Positions 22,800 through 33,720 of a DNA stretch of 64,000 nt are shown here, piece by piece. The stretch comes from Dallia pectoralis. Its lineage: Eukaryota; Chordata; Actinopteri; Esociformes; Umbridae. The number at the start of each line of letters is the position of its first letter. Positions within the stretch are counted from its first letter, which is position 1. The position numbers and the translations under genes were made by a program. The stretch lies in the NCBI GenBank assembly GCA_029465975.1, contig CM055749.1:16247470-16311469 (forward strand), in the 5' to 3' direction. Below the pieces are notes generated by a model, which was not told the DNA's origin, searched no databases, and worked only from the letters and a program-made list of their open reading frames with translations.

Positions 22800-23893
22800 G
22801 GTGTTCTAGGGTTACCACCCCTTGAGGCACCTAGGACCTTGAGACCACAGCTCACCGCCGCAGCTTCAGCAATAGAAGCTTTGAACATTGCCCACTCAGG
22901 TTCAATGCCCCCAACCTCCGCAGGGATGCCTGAAAAGCTCCGCCGGAGGTGTGAGTTGAAGATCTTTCGGACAGGGGCCTCCTCCAGACCTTCCCAGTTC
23001 ACCCGCACTACCCGTTTGGGCTTACCTGGTCTGTCCAAAGTCTTTCCCCACCCTCTGATCCAACTCACTACCAGATGGTGATCAGTTGACAGCTCTGCCC
23101 CTCTCTTCACCCGAGTGTCCAAAACATGCGGCCTTAGATCAGCCGATACGATCACAAAATCGATCATTGACCTTCGGCCTAGGGTGCTCTGGTACCATGT
23201 ACACTTATGCGCCTCCTTATGTTCGAACATGGTGTTTGTTATAGACAATCCATGACTAGCACAGAAGTCCAATAACAAACGACCGCTCGGGTTTAGATCA
23301 GGGAGGCCGTTTCTCCCAATCACGCCTCTCCAGGTGTCTCCATCGTTGCCCACATGTGCGTTGAAGTCTCCCAGCAGAATGATGGAGTCCCCTACTGGAG
23401 CCCTATATAGGACTCCCTTCAGGGTCTCCAAGAAGGCTGAATACTCCGAACTGCTGTTTGGTGCATAAGCACAAACAACAGTCAGAGTTTTCCCCCCCAC
23501 CACCCTTAGGCGTAGGGAGGCAAACCTCTCATCCACCGGGGTAAACTCCAACACCGCCGTGCTCAGACGTGGGCTCGTGAGTATCCCCACACCAGCCCGC
23601 CGCCTCGCACCCTGGGCAACTCCAGAGAAGAACAGAGTCCAACCCCTATCCAGGAGTAAGGTTCCAGAGCCACGGTTGTGCGTAGAGGTAAGTCCCACCA
23701 GATCCAACTGGTATCGCTCCACCTCACGCACAAGTTCTGGCTCCTTCCCCCCCAGTGAGGTGACGTTCCACGTCCCCAAAGCAAGCTTCTGCCGCCCGGG
23801 TCTGATCCGTCGAGACCCCCCACCTTCACTGCCACCTATATGACAGCGCACCCGACCCCTGCGGTTGTTCCTGTGAGTGGTGGGCCCACAGGA
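22766..23893 (-). pseudogene. Rex3 endonuclease domain
   Basis: This frame contains the full APE-like endonuclease: LALGTWNVTSLGG, LLGDFNAHVG, RRSMIDFVIV and ELSTDHHLVV, the last holding the catalytic histidine region. It keeps the ~745 bp that the first copy lost. The frame ends near 22766, overlapping the next frame, so one frameshift separates endonuclease from reverse transcriptase. Confidence 0.8.
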
Positions 23894-24633
23894 TGGTTGG
23901 TTCTTATTATTTTGGTCTTCTTGTATTCTATCACAAAACAGATTCAACAGCGTTTTAAAAAATACCAACTAGTGATGTTTGATAAAAAAAAACTACAAAA
24001 GAGGACAAAAGTGATATCTGAGGATGTTAAATGTGGAAAATTATTCAAGTCTTTCTCATTCTATTTATTTCTAAACAGGTGCTTCTCAACCGTATTACCT
24101 GGCCGCTTGAAGAAGATGACGATGATGATAATTGTTCAGGTGATACCAAATGCCGGATGGCAGGCTATCTTCGGCAGTTCATTGCTAATGGTAGGTTTAC
24201 AGAGTACTCTTCAAAGTTATATGTAAGTAACATTATTGGGCTGGCTGTAAATTTAACATGTTGGTGGATTATTTAAATACATGTGTTATGTTGCTTTTTT
24301 AGACCAACAGTCAGTAGTCTATATTAATAACTTCTCGAGGGTTAGACAAGTTTTATGCTTAGTATGTCTGTATGATCTTAGTGCCATAGTAGGCCATTTA
24401 TTCTGAAAAATATTGTTTTTGTTTATCTGACTAGTTGTAGCCAGTTATTTAATCAATTTCTATCCCATAGCAACACCAACTGAATTGACCAATCTGGTCA
24501 AATTCTGGACCGGATGGGAGATTCTTCCAATAAGTCTGTCTGTAGAGGTTGTTGAGGGAATACACCCCACATCCTCGACGTGCTATGAGACCTTGCGCAT
24601 CCCAGGACATTACAAAGATTACAAATCCTTTAA

Positions 24634-24745
24634 AAGTGACATCTTGGCCTGTATTTCCACTTGCCAGACAGGATTTGGTCTCGTGTGAGAGTGACATATT
24701 GGCCTGTATTTGCACTGGCCAGAAAGGATTTGGTCTTGCACTTTA
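24634..24745 (+). repeat. 55 bp tandem duplication at the HECT C-terminus
   Basis: The unit agtgacatcttggcctgta... is repeated 55 bp later with a few changes. The first copy encodes DILACISTCQTGFGLV and a stop. The second encodes DILACICTGQKGFGLAL and a stop at about 24745 in a shifted frame. Confidence 0.8.
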
Positions 24746-25916
24746 AGATGTTGCTCTGATGTGCAGACTTCTTACCTGCTAAACTGTTCTGTTAAAATGT
24801 AAATGTTTAAAAAGAGTTGTTTGTTGAATATACTTGTTGTTGTACATGTTAAAGGAATACTTCACAGAGATTCCAGAGAGGCATTTGATAAGCATAATGT
24901 CTGACTTGGTGCTGTATATTACAAATGAGTGAAAACCAAAACGTTGCTTCAAGCAACTGTTGGTCTACCAACAGCCGCCATGTTTTACATTCTAAGCCCT
25001 GTTCTGATCCAGCACTGTCTATTTGAGTTTTTATTGATATAAGTGATATCCAATGGAGCTTGTTTACCATTGTTATTGTTTATCCTTTGTTTTAAACGAC
25101 AATGTTCGATATACCTCCTGCCAAGTTTTAAACTGAGCAAAGAATGAGTGATCCAACTAAAATGCTTTTGACAAAACTGACCAGGAAGTGCTTTTTGGAT
25201 TTTATGAATACATTCCTTTAGTTGCTAGGCAGCAATGCCTCACATATACCATTGGGGTTTTTCACATAGCTAAGGGTTCTACATATGTTTAATTTCCAAA
25301 AAGAGTGAATTCCTTTCACTATTGATACTGCACGCCAGAAGTGGCCTGTACATGAAGTTGCAAAGTGCAGCACGCTACAGACTCAGGATATTGAGTTGTT
25401 TTCTGTGCTCAACGCCTGCATTTAAATGTGATTGTTATAATGGACTGAACTTAAAAAAAATCTATGACTATTATAGCTGAATAGGACAAAGGTTTAAGTA
25501 TGACACATTTGAAGTTTAACATGTTCCTTGTAAACAATCACTTAACTTCTGTGTCAATGGTTCATTTAACTGTGTACTTTACACTAAAAAGCAAACACAG
25601 AATAACTGAAATTCTGAACAAAATGGGGCAGTTAGAATAACATTCGAACAAGTAAAATTACTGCAATCTTTTTTTAAGGCAAATATTTAAAACCTCTTAA
25701 AGAAAAGTATCATCCAGATTGTTTTACACATGTCCTTACTTTATTGAAAACATCAACAGCCTTTAAACAGCAGTGTCCTGTATCACACAATCTTCGTTGA
25801 GGTAGACTTCATGTTGAGAAAGGTATCAGTTTACTTCTAATAGTTTTAGCTCTTATCAGTAATTCTATTTTTATTTGTTGAGTTTAAAGGTCATTTGGAT
25901 TCTCTGATTAGTTCTT
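24746..25916. other. Non-coding stretch between the convergent HECT and integrase genes
   Basis: No recognisable coding sequence. It is AT-rich and should hold the 3' untranslated regions of both convergent genes. I see no repeat. Confidence 0.5.
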
Positions 25917-26518
25917 TCACAAAGAAAGAAAATGCTCACAAAATTGAACAGCAGCAATGTAAAGATCACAGCCAAAGGACTGGGATGCAGCTCTTGGACA
26001 AACTGCCTCTCTTAAAGCTGCCATTTCTTCATGAGTCAGTGGAGATTCTGTGGCTGGGACAATGATGCTTGAGTGGTGGTTATGAGGAAGTCCACTGTTT
26101 TCCCACTCAATATCCGGAGTGTCCGTACCCTACAAATAGTTATACATTTTATGCATAATACATTTTTGATAGACAAACAGAAACACTATGTGCTTTTGGT
26201 GAATCAACCTATCCATCAAAATCCAATATTTGCATGTACCTCTGTGTTTTCTGGTCCAGGAATTGGTTGATGTGCATGACCCAACACCCACAGCTGGTTA
26301 GGGGTCATGTTGCTTTCTGTTCTTATTGGTTGATTGTCCCAACCACTGCAAAAACGTGTCTAGGTCATCCTGCAGGCGTGGCAGGAACACATAGTGGCAA
26401 CAGACGAGATGTGTATCACTGGCAATGCTGAGGTTCCCCTCTTCTTCAAGGTAGTGGAGAACATCATAGTAGATGCTTGTTAGAGCGACCCACACGTCTC
26501 TCCACAGCCGCTCAATCC
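25917..26518 (-). pseudogene. Integrase-core transposase, C-terminal exons only
   Basis: Two exons are visible on the minus strand: 26518-26239 after a clean acceptor (tttttcag) and 26129-25917 after ttgtag, ending in TGA. The first encodes RIERLWRDVWVALTSIYYDV, a Leu/Glu-rich stretch and FLPRLQDDLDTF, then (after a one-base slip near 26310) NQLWVLGH. The second encodes an acidic tail with LTHEEMAALRE. This order matches the end of the rve-type integrase proteins that are multi-copy in fish. The catalytic D,D,E part is absent, because only ~250 bp remain before the right inverted repeat. It converges on the HECT gene. Confidence 0.6.
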
Positions 26519-26771
26519 TGAAAAATTATAAAATTGACACATCCTATTATAAAAAAATGAACTTCAACTAAACTTCTCACAACCTCAAATAATTAACAGT
26601 TTTAAGAAAAGGATTTAAGCCACAACAAGTACATTTTCTTCTTTGCAGATACAGCCCAACTGACTTAATTGTTAAAAACATCCCTTTGCATTTCTTAGTT
26701 ATGCATAAATTTAAAGTTTGTCATTACACCGTATGAAAATGTGACATTCTACCAGAATATTGCAAGTATTA

Positions 26772-26838
26772 GACACTGAATCTTGTATGCAAATAAATTC
26801 AGTGCTTGAAATTCAGTTTCAGAATCTGGTGAGAAAGA
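26772..26838 (-). repeat. Right inverted repeat of the HECT/integrase unit
   Basis: Complement of 5817-5882 over ~66 bp with one clear mismatch (gcat[g/a]caag). The herpesvirus-like minus-strand gene ends 16 bp to the right. Confidence 0.8.
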
Positions 26839-26853
26839 CTTTCTTCCATACCG

Positions 26854-28785
26854 TCACGTACCAGTTGCTGCCGTCGTAGCCAATCGAGCCGTGAGCCCAA
26901 AGCTCCCGTCGACACGCAGCTTTACGTTGACGCCAAACAGGCCTCCCGTGATTGCCGTGACGAGAATAAACTCAGCTTCCGCATAACACGTACGACTGTA
27001 CATGGCCTTTATGTCATTGCACGCTCGCATGTCTGTGTTGGTTTCAAGGTTGAGCATTTGGACCGCTAGATGCACCATCACGGCCAGAGCTTCGGGCGTG
27101 GAGGGTTCGGAGACCGCTGCGTTCGCAGAATAGTGCGCAGAGGCCTCTGTCACAGCTGTTGACGCAGGGCTAGAATTGGAGCGCATGAAAAGAACCCACA
27201 GCGCCATTATAAGCGTCGGGTAAGCGTTTGAACATGTCGTCACCTTCGCAACCTTATCCCGGATCTTCCTGTACATCGTCGACGCGATGTTTATCAGGCA
27301 AGGGTTTTTCACAGCCAGCGCTGACGTCCACCGCAAGTCCTGTGTCGCATCGCTTGGCGGTACCGTCGTCAAAAATAAGTGTCCTTTGCGAAACCCTAAC
27401 TTGTCCACACTCGCCACCCAAAGTCCTTTGCAAAGACGACGGCAGCCGGTCTGACCTCGCTCAACTCGGACATGCTCTGGTTCGAGAGGCCACGGGTCCT
27501 TCGTACTTCCTTCGCTTTGACAGCGACGGTCTAGGCAGGGAAACGTCTCTGCGACCTGTACTGCGGTTGTGGTCACGCTGTACCGGGACACCGGATTCTC
27601 CGTACGGTCGTCTATAATCACAAAGGTCTCCTCGGACTCGTGTTGGACAGAGACACGTGAGGGTTCTTCGCTCTCCAGGGACACGTGTTCTTCAGCGGTG
27701 CCGTCTATGTTCGCGAAGGTCTCTACGGACTTGTGTCTGACAGGGACACGTGAGGGATCTTTGCTCTCCAGAGCCTCCGGATCTTTCACGGTGCCATCTA
27801 CGGCTGCGAAGGTCTCCTCAGACTCCTTTTGGATGGCCGTGCGCAAAGATTGTTCAAACCCCGGACCTTCCCGGTCCTCGTCGAAACCTCGAAACTTCAG
27901 CACGCCGCACCACAGGGATTTTGCTGTCGAGTCCGTGTAGGGCCTGGGCGATCGGTTTGGCGCGAGACTTAGTCAGCGTACCCTGGATGCTACTGTGAAG
28001 CCCGTGCGCCAGATTGCCAAGGTACGTGACGGGAGGGTCGTTGTCAGCGTCTGGGATCAACTCGCCCATGAGCTTGTTGACAAACCACACGTCTCGGCTC
28101 TCTATCGAGCTCCTGACGCTGTCAGGAATCCGGTTCAGTTTCTTTGCGGAAAGCTGCTTCGCCAGAAGCTCCGGAACGTAAAGCTCCGCGGCGCGTAATA
28201 TGGTGCCGACGTCGAGCAGGTCCCCGAACACGATGCGCAGAGCTTGAGCGATCTCCCCCCAGTCAAAACATACTTTTTGATCAACCGAGCCTGCAGCGGT
28301 CTCCCGATCAAGGCACAGGGCAGAGCAAAGGTGTCTGTCAGCATCCGAACCGTTTCGGGTCAGTCGCTTCTTCAACGTGGGCTGCATGTGCACCGCACCC
28401 GCGTACACGAGCACGTACCACGCAGCACAGTACAACAGCCCAGCTGAGGTAACTGTGATGTGGCTGCCACGGCCGTCGTCCTCAGTGACCCCAAACACCC
28501 GTAGGCCGCAAGCCGCGAACGTCAAAGCTACGGTGGAGCTCACAAGTCGATCTGGTGCGCTGTCGCCCTCTCCCGCGAAGCACGGCAGAACGCCTTTACT
28601 CAAGACGTCGACCATCGAGTTCTGTTCGGGTTCGCTTATCAGAGCGAGACCGGCGAGAGGCGCTCGCGAAAAGGAGTCAATTTGGCCAACGACATCGCGG
28701 CCGGTATACTGGAGACGCGTGACGTAATAGCTCTGCCCCGGGATAGGCTCACCGACAAGGCGCACGCCGAGCAGGGGAAACAACT
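26854..28785 (-). pseudogene. Herpesvirus-like protein of about 640 residues, unidentified
   Basis: Two overlapping minus frames (28783-27854 and 27903-26854) form one coding region with a single frame change near 27880. The N-terminal half has GEPIPGQSYYVTRLQYTG and a hydrophobic segment around LLYCAAWYVLVYAGAV. The middle carries three ~28-residue repeats of the form ESEETF..IDGT..(LES)..PSRV.V. at 27600-27840. The C-terminal part has a hydrophobic run (LIMALWVLF). Upstream of 28785 the minus strand reads ttttcccagtag, a possible splice acceptor. GC content is clearly above the flanks. I do not recognise the family. The viral origin is inferred from dense coding, base composition and the matching position opposite the kinase. 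Confidence 0.45.
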
Positions 28786-28996
28786 ACTGGGAAAATTAAT
28801 AGGAGAAATGGCCACAGTCACTATCACAGAGTCTGCAAAAGGTAGCACGGTGTCCACGGGGGGTAAAAGGTCCGTACACGGTGAGTACACCAGAGACGAC
28901 ATGCTCTCTGCGTTGCTGCTTCTATGTCACACCAGAGACGAGATACACAGCGGCGACAAGTCTATCAGACTTAGCGGTGAGGTATATTACAAGTAG
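28562..28996 (+). pseudogene. Herpesvirus-like ORF tail, possibly terminase C-terminus
   Basis: A plus-strand frame is open from 28562 or earlier to the stop at 28994-28996. The protein-like part from about 28680 holds TRDVIALPRDRL, ATVTITESAKGS and, near the end, GEYTRDDMLSALLLLC. A conserved DD followed by a hydrophobic helix near the C-terminus is the usual last metal-binding motif of terminase nuclease domains, hence the suggestion. It overlaps the minus-strand gene by ~100-220 bp, so one of the two may not be coding there. An AATAAA follows at 29061. No catalytic motif further upstream is visible. Confidence 0.35.
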
Positions 28997-31681
28997 CACC
29001 AGTATGTGTGTGTGTGTGTGTGTACAGATTGTTATGGTTCCTGTAATTGTGACATGATCCAATAAAGAACACAAGATGGACAAAATACATGAACTCTCCG
29101 TTTATTATGGGCAACTGGGGCTACAGAAAGACCACCACTGTCAACATAGGTACATAGGGATTCTATATAGAAGTCAATACACAGAACCGGCTTGATACGA
29201 TGATTGCAATTCTAATCCTGGCACTCGTCTTCGTCCTCTTCCAACACAACTCCCAGCGGTCGCGCTCCTATGGGTCCGTTTACATCTTACCTCACACACT
29301 TCAGGCTGTTGAATCTATAGCTAAGGGGAGAGACTTTATGACCACTAGGTGATACAGCTGAGACATGTACAATAAAAAAAAAATTGCCTTCTGCATTTTT
29401 GTTTTGCTTTTCCCTCCATTATACCGAAATCGTACCGAACCGTGAAGTCTGAACCGAGGTACGAACCGAACCGTGACTTATGCGTACCGTTCCACCCCTA
29501 ATGGAGAGGCAACACAAATGCATATTTTCATAATTTAGGAATCGATTTAATTTTTCACTCTCAGGGTTTTTAGGGGAACATGCTATTCCACAATGGCATT
29601 GAAGATGCTACATAATTTTGCAGGATCAGTTCAGGATTAACTATGGATGTGACACATTCAATATCACTCCGACGTAAAATCATAAAAAAAAAATCATCCG
29701 ACTGATAAGACAAGGTTAAGATTTTGGTATTTGCAGGCCCCTAATACACAGAGTAGGACAATGATCCCTTATATTTAAATAGAACACTCCACTAGCAATA
29801 TATCTGTCTGGGGAGCTTCTTAACAAGCGCCGAGGCTCTGATACCCATGCCTTTTGCGGTTTTGGGTCATTTGACCCAATGCGTGTTTTTAATGGGAGAA
29901 TGTTGCCGACACACAATGACACAGCATGACCAGCAGATGGTGCATCTTTGCGTTGGAAGGACCAGGCTGGCTGTTGTAAAATCATCATGGCGAATGAACT
30001 GAACCCAAAATGTTAAAATCTCCTGGCAAATGAATATACATGGCCTAAAAGTGTCTACTATTATTTAATAAATGCACATAGATTTAGCCTTTTATGGTAG
30101 CATATTACCACTCTAATTATTTTAAATGACCATATTAATCTGGAAATAATTTCAAAAGTATTGACAGGAAATACAATAAAATAAAGGATTTTATAATACA
30201 TTGGAAAAAAAATGTATTGCCCCACTGTAACATTCTGATTTATTGTGCTCAATGCATTCAGGCTCAAGTATTTAATTCATGTGATGCACACATGGTGAAA
30301 AATATCCTATATGTTTCCCATACACACAAAGGATAAGTCAATTAATTTGGTTTAATTTAAAGTAACTAGTGTGCTTTTGAGGGTAACAATTTTCAATGGC
30401 TTTACTCAATTGAATTATAATCGCTGTTTGAGTTATTATTCGTTTTTTATTTCGGGTAGGGAAGGAAAGCAAATGCATTGGCAGTTTGTCAGTGTCAGCC
30501 CACAAATATTCGGTTACTTAAAAAAGTATTTTTATTAATTAAATTCCTCTAATACAAAATATGCCTGTATTCCTATGTAAGTTTTGATGACACTTTATCC
30601 GATTCACTCCATTCAAAGTGTGGGTAAATCTGTGGGAATCCCCCCTATCCGTAGAGACCAAACACGCGGCTGTGAGAGGCGTGGTTTATCCGCTGGAACT
30701 CGGGACAATGCCGTCAGTTTTGGAGGTATTTGAATTTGTTGTCCTTTTCTCGCACCACAACACGATACCTCTTTTGCTGGCATCGGTGGGCCTGAGCAAT
30801 GGGTTGTCCACTTCTGGTCTCCCCTCCCTTTGGGGAGCTGGAACGTAACAAATTGACTGACTCAGCAGGGCTAACAGGTTAGAAGCTACAGAGCTACAAA
30901 TGAAGGAAGCAACCAAAGCTCAATATTTTGAGGTGTAACTTTAACTAGTTCTTGAAAAGTATATCATAAACATTTTAATGTATGATGTGTTTAACCATTT
31001 AAAAACATGTAATGTGTAGCATAGCTTACCTGATGTTGAAGATGGGGCAAAAACATGATGGTTGACTATAGTCTAACAGTTCAAATGTACAAGGATTAGT
31101 GTGAAGATGGGAAAAACTATTTTCAATTATGGGTAATATAGAAACAATAAATATTTTACAGTAAATATTTCAGACAATTTACAAATTGTTTAGGTAATAT
31201 GCAGATGTTTTGGCTACTTTATGTGAATTAGAATAGCATTATGGTGACTGTAGTATGTTAATAGCAATTCAACTGATATGTGAAATTGTAAATCTTTTGT
31301 GTATACATGATCTACTAAAGTGTTGGCATCAGTGGTTGAAAAACGAACTAATTGATTGTAATTGTGCTGATTGAATACTGTTTCTATTGTTTTAGAAGTT
31401 AGAAGATTACAGTTAGTCTCCCATGATAATTTTGCCACCTGAAAAAGTATTCATTTCATTTCACAAGATTTAATACATTTTGTACATTTGTAATACATGT
31501 CAAATTGGTATGTTTGAGGCCTGTATAAAACTGCAGCAAGTAGTTGAAATTGTGGGACATGGAAGAGTAATGATTCTAGATTTGTATTACATGGTGTGTG
31601 GACCTCCAACCTTTTGATCTGCCTGACAATATATTCCAACCCCACCATTTGCCTCATGTTTTAAAGCATTGGTGATAATGT
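28997..31681. other. Mostly featureless stretch with small repeat fragments
   Basis: A (GT)n run is at 29006-29021 and a poly(A) signal at 29061. On the minus strand at 29212-29290 a short acidic frame ends ..VVLEEDEDECQD, perhaps the end of another virus-like gene. The rest to 31681 is AT-rich, with no convincing gene. The last few hundred bases are probably the Helitron 3' end, but I could not place its terminus. Confidence 0.4.
29417..29502. repeat. Transposon-end fragment with accgaaccgtgac repeats
   Basis: The stretch contains repeated accgaaccgtga/accgaaccgtgac words and ends gtaccgttccacccct. This looks like the terminal part of a DNA transposon. No partner end was found in the window. 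Confidence 0.4.
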
Positions 31682-33720
31682 TCACAGGACTGTAACAGTT
31701 GTAACGACTGTTGTTGTAGAAGGTAAAGTTAGGTAAAAGTAAATGTTCCATTGGATTGTTTGGTTGGAGCCATGTTTTGTGTGTTGCATATTTGTAAAAT
31801 GTGCGTTCAGACTTTGAATGTTATGAAAAGCAATTGTGAATAACGGGGGAGTTAAAGGTGGTTTTTTAGAGTAAAACGTAGGCATTGTTGAAAGAACATC
31901 TTTGATGTTGCTGTTGCAGTAAATCTTTGATTCGTTGAAGTCCTCAATTACTAAGCCGGACAGAGAAGAAACACGACTTAAAGCTACATAAGCTTGTCCT
32001 GGTGAGAATATTTTTTTCAAGTTTACGACAGCGCTGTTGAATGTAAGACCTTGAACTTTGTAAACAGTAGTGGCCCAGGCTAATTGTAATGGATACTGAC
32101 GACGTATTCCACAATTGTTCGAGACTTTGTCCTCTACAGGTTTAATAATTGTGATGTTTTGATTGGTATTATTTCGAATGGTTATTCTAGCTCTTTGAAG
32201 GGGTCCAATTTTGCTGTCATCAAATTCAACATGTATTAAAGAGGGAAAGTATTCATCATCATCATACATAATTTTCACAACTGTCCCAAAGGCACCATTA
32301 ACAAGTCCATCTGAAACATCAATGTTTTTAGTCAGCATGATGCGAGCTTAAATTCACAAACTGATTTTAGGCTTAAGACAACTATTGAAAACTTTGGTGT
32401 GATGGCCATTCTTTCTTTCCATACGTCCTGTTTTTGGATTTCGCTCAAAGTCTCGCGCTTCAATAGTTAAAGCATCTGGGCAAAATGAGGTTAGCATTTG
32501 GGAGTTGTAATTGGAAACCTGGTTGTTTGTAGCAAAAATGTGCAATGCATTCAAGTCCTCTCCTGTTTCGCATTGCTTCATTATTTCAACATCTGTGGGC
32601 AACATAGGAGAAGATTTTTCATGGACACGTATGCGATTTAGCAGGTCAGCAAAAAGAGTCTTTTTGTCTCACAACTTGTGTTAATTGTGCAATTTCAAAG
32701 TGATCGTTCCAAATGTTCAGTCCTGGCATATCACTATAAAGAGGTTTTCCTTTTACTGGTGGTAATTGGTAAAAATCTCCCACGGCAACAATGCTAACTT
32801 TTCCAAACAAATAATGATCTCCACATTGTTTAATTTGTCTAAGTCTTCCATGAAGGTATGCAAAAAGTCTGTTGTCCACCATTGATATTTCATCAATGAT
32901 CAGTAGTTGTAAATTGGAGAGTTTAGCCCGTAAAGAGTTGATCTTTTCTTCACCTAAAGGCTGGTAAGGTAATCTCACATCTGTGCCAATGCAGAAAGTA
33001 TTGTGTATGGTGGCAGCACCAATGTTATATGCGGCAAAACCGTTGAAGCTGTTAACAGCACGGTAGTGTCATCTGGGTTTGTACATAATTGCGCCAAAAT
33101 CCGAGACAACTCATAATGAATGGCTTAAATCAAATGGCTTTTTCCTGTTCCTGCTCCAGCAGTGACAAAAAATTTTATTTGTTGTGGATTTTGTCCCCAT
33201 ATTGTTTCTAAACTCCATTGACGTAGTTTTTAAAAAATGCGTGCTTGCTCATCATTTAGTGATCTCATGATGTTCCATGCTGCTTCTTTTGTCATTAATG
33301 TTTTTCTGACTTCAATGTTACCAGTTCTAGGCAAGGTTTCTGTCAGGTCTGGAATATTTTCTGGAATAGGCTCCAAATCATTATCATTAATCTCCTGTGA
33401 TTGTAAACATTGAAGGCGTTCCATTTCAGACCGGGGACAAATCTGTGCCCAAGCGTCATCCAAATCACCTTGTTGTTCCATAAGAAGTTGAGCTTCATCA
33501 AGTTGGTCAGAATTTTGTTCATACAACGACCTATTCTTATCAAAATGTCTATAACTTTTCCAATGATGTCAAAGGAATTTACGATTCCAACATTGTAAAA
33601 ATCTTCATATGATACAAAAGGATCTGGTTTCAACTGACAGTCTTCATAGTTGGGCAAAAACAGCTGTAACTGGCTGTGATGGTATTTTTCTGGATCTTTT
33701 GTGGGTGACAAGTCTTGCAT
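31682..33720 (-). pseudogene. Helitron Pif1-type helicase domain
   Basis: Pieces in several frames: Walker A GAGTGKSH at 33131-33166; Walker B LLIIDEISMVD with VAVGDFYQLPPV in 32646-32978; and the C-terminal motifs YPLQLAWATTVYKVQGLTF and YVALSRVSSLSGL in 31682-32338. This is an SF1B helicase that would unwind DNA during rolling-circle transposition. The frame breaks at about 32340, 32620, 33000-33230 and 33345 are small indels or stops. All main motifs remain recognisable, so the decay is moderate. Confidence 0.8.

Larger units (their letters stand above)
20856..23896 (-). mobile_element. Rex3-like LINE, 5'-truncated, minus strand
   Basis: The tail (complement of GATGAGAGATGAGATG) is at 20856-20880. 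The 5' end stops abruptly at 23896, within sequence that the other copy has at about 12400, so this copy is 5'-truncated, as is usual for LINEs. It sits in the intron between HECT exons 20630-20770 and 24079-24190. The two copies are very similar, so both arrived recently. Confidence 0.85.
6041..24688 (+). pseudogene. HECT-domain E3 ubiquitin ligase (fish G2E3-like family), interrupted
   Basis: Exons I can place: 6041-6070 (ATG, MSASENDG), 6352-6469, 6572-6646, 8267-8342 (DLFPKLGSVTGGWL), 18976-19262 (GYTGKILKAASRGGG and a Cys2 pair), about 19773-19851 (CPVCTNMFPGDF..H..SC, a UBZ-like zinc finger), 19966-20055 (acidic), 20630-20770 (RQIKQLRRGLKE), 24079-24190 and 24471-24688. The last two join in frame and carry the end of the HECT domain: NLVKFWTGWEILP, then STCYETLRIP with the catalytic cysteine, and the terminal TGFGLV. 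Exons 20630-20770 and 24079-24190 also join in frame across the Rex3 copy. HECT ligases accept ubiquitin on that cysteine and pass it to substrates. The retroviral LTR directly abuts the exon at 18976, removing its splice acceptor, so this copy is probably dead. Multi-copy genes of this type are known in fish genomes. Confidence 0.75.
5817..26838. mobile_element. Putative DNA transposon carrying HECT ligase and integrase-type genes
   Basis: The unit is defined by the 66 bp inverted repeats at its two ends. Inside are two convergent genes: a HECT E3 ligase on plus, whose first exon starts ~160 bp from the left repeat, and the C-terminal exons of an integrase-core transposase on minus, near the right repeat. 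Without the retrovirus and the second Rex3 copy it would be roughly 7-8 kb, a normal transposon size. The transposase lacks its N-terminal and catalytic exons because only ~250 bp separate its first visible exon from the right repeat. The grouping is inference. The inverted repeats and both gene identities are seen directly. Confidence 0.5.

Noticed and set aside
26073..26431. Plus-strand ORFs over 26073-26431
   Set aside because: Antisense of the integrase exons, which have clean splice sites and family motifs.
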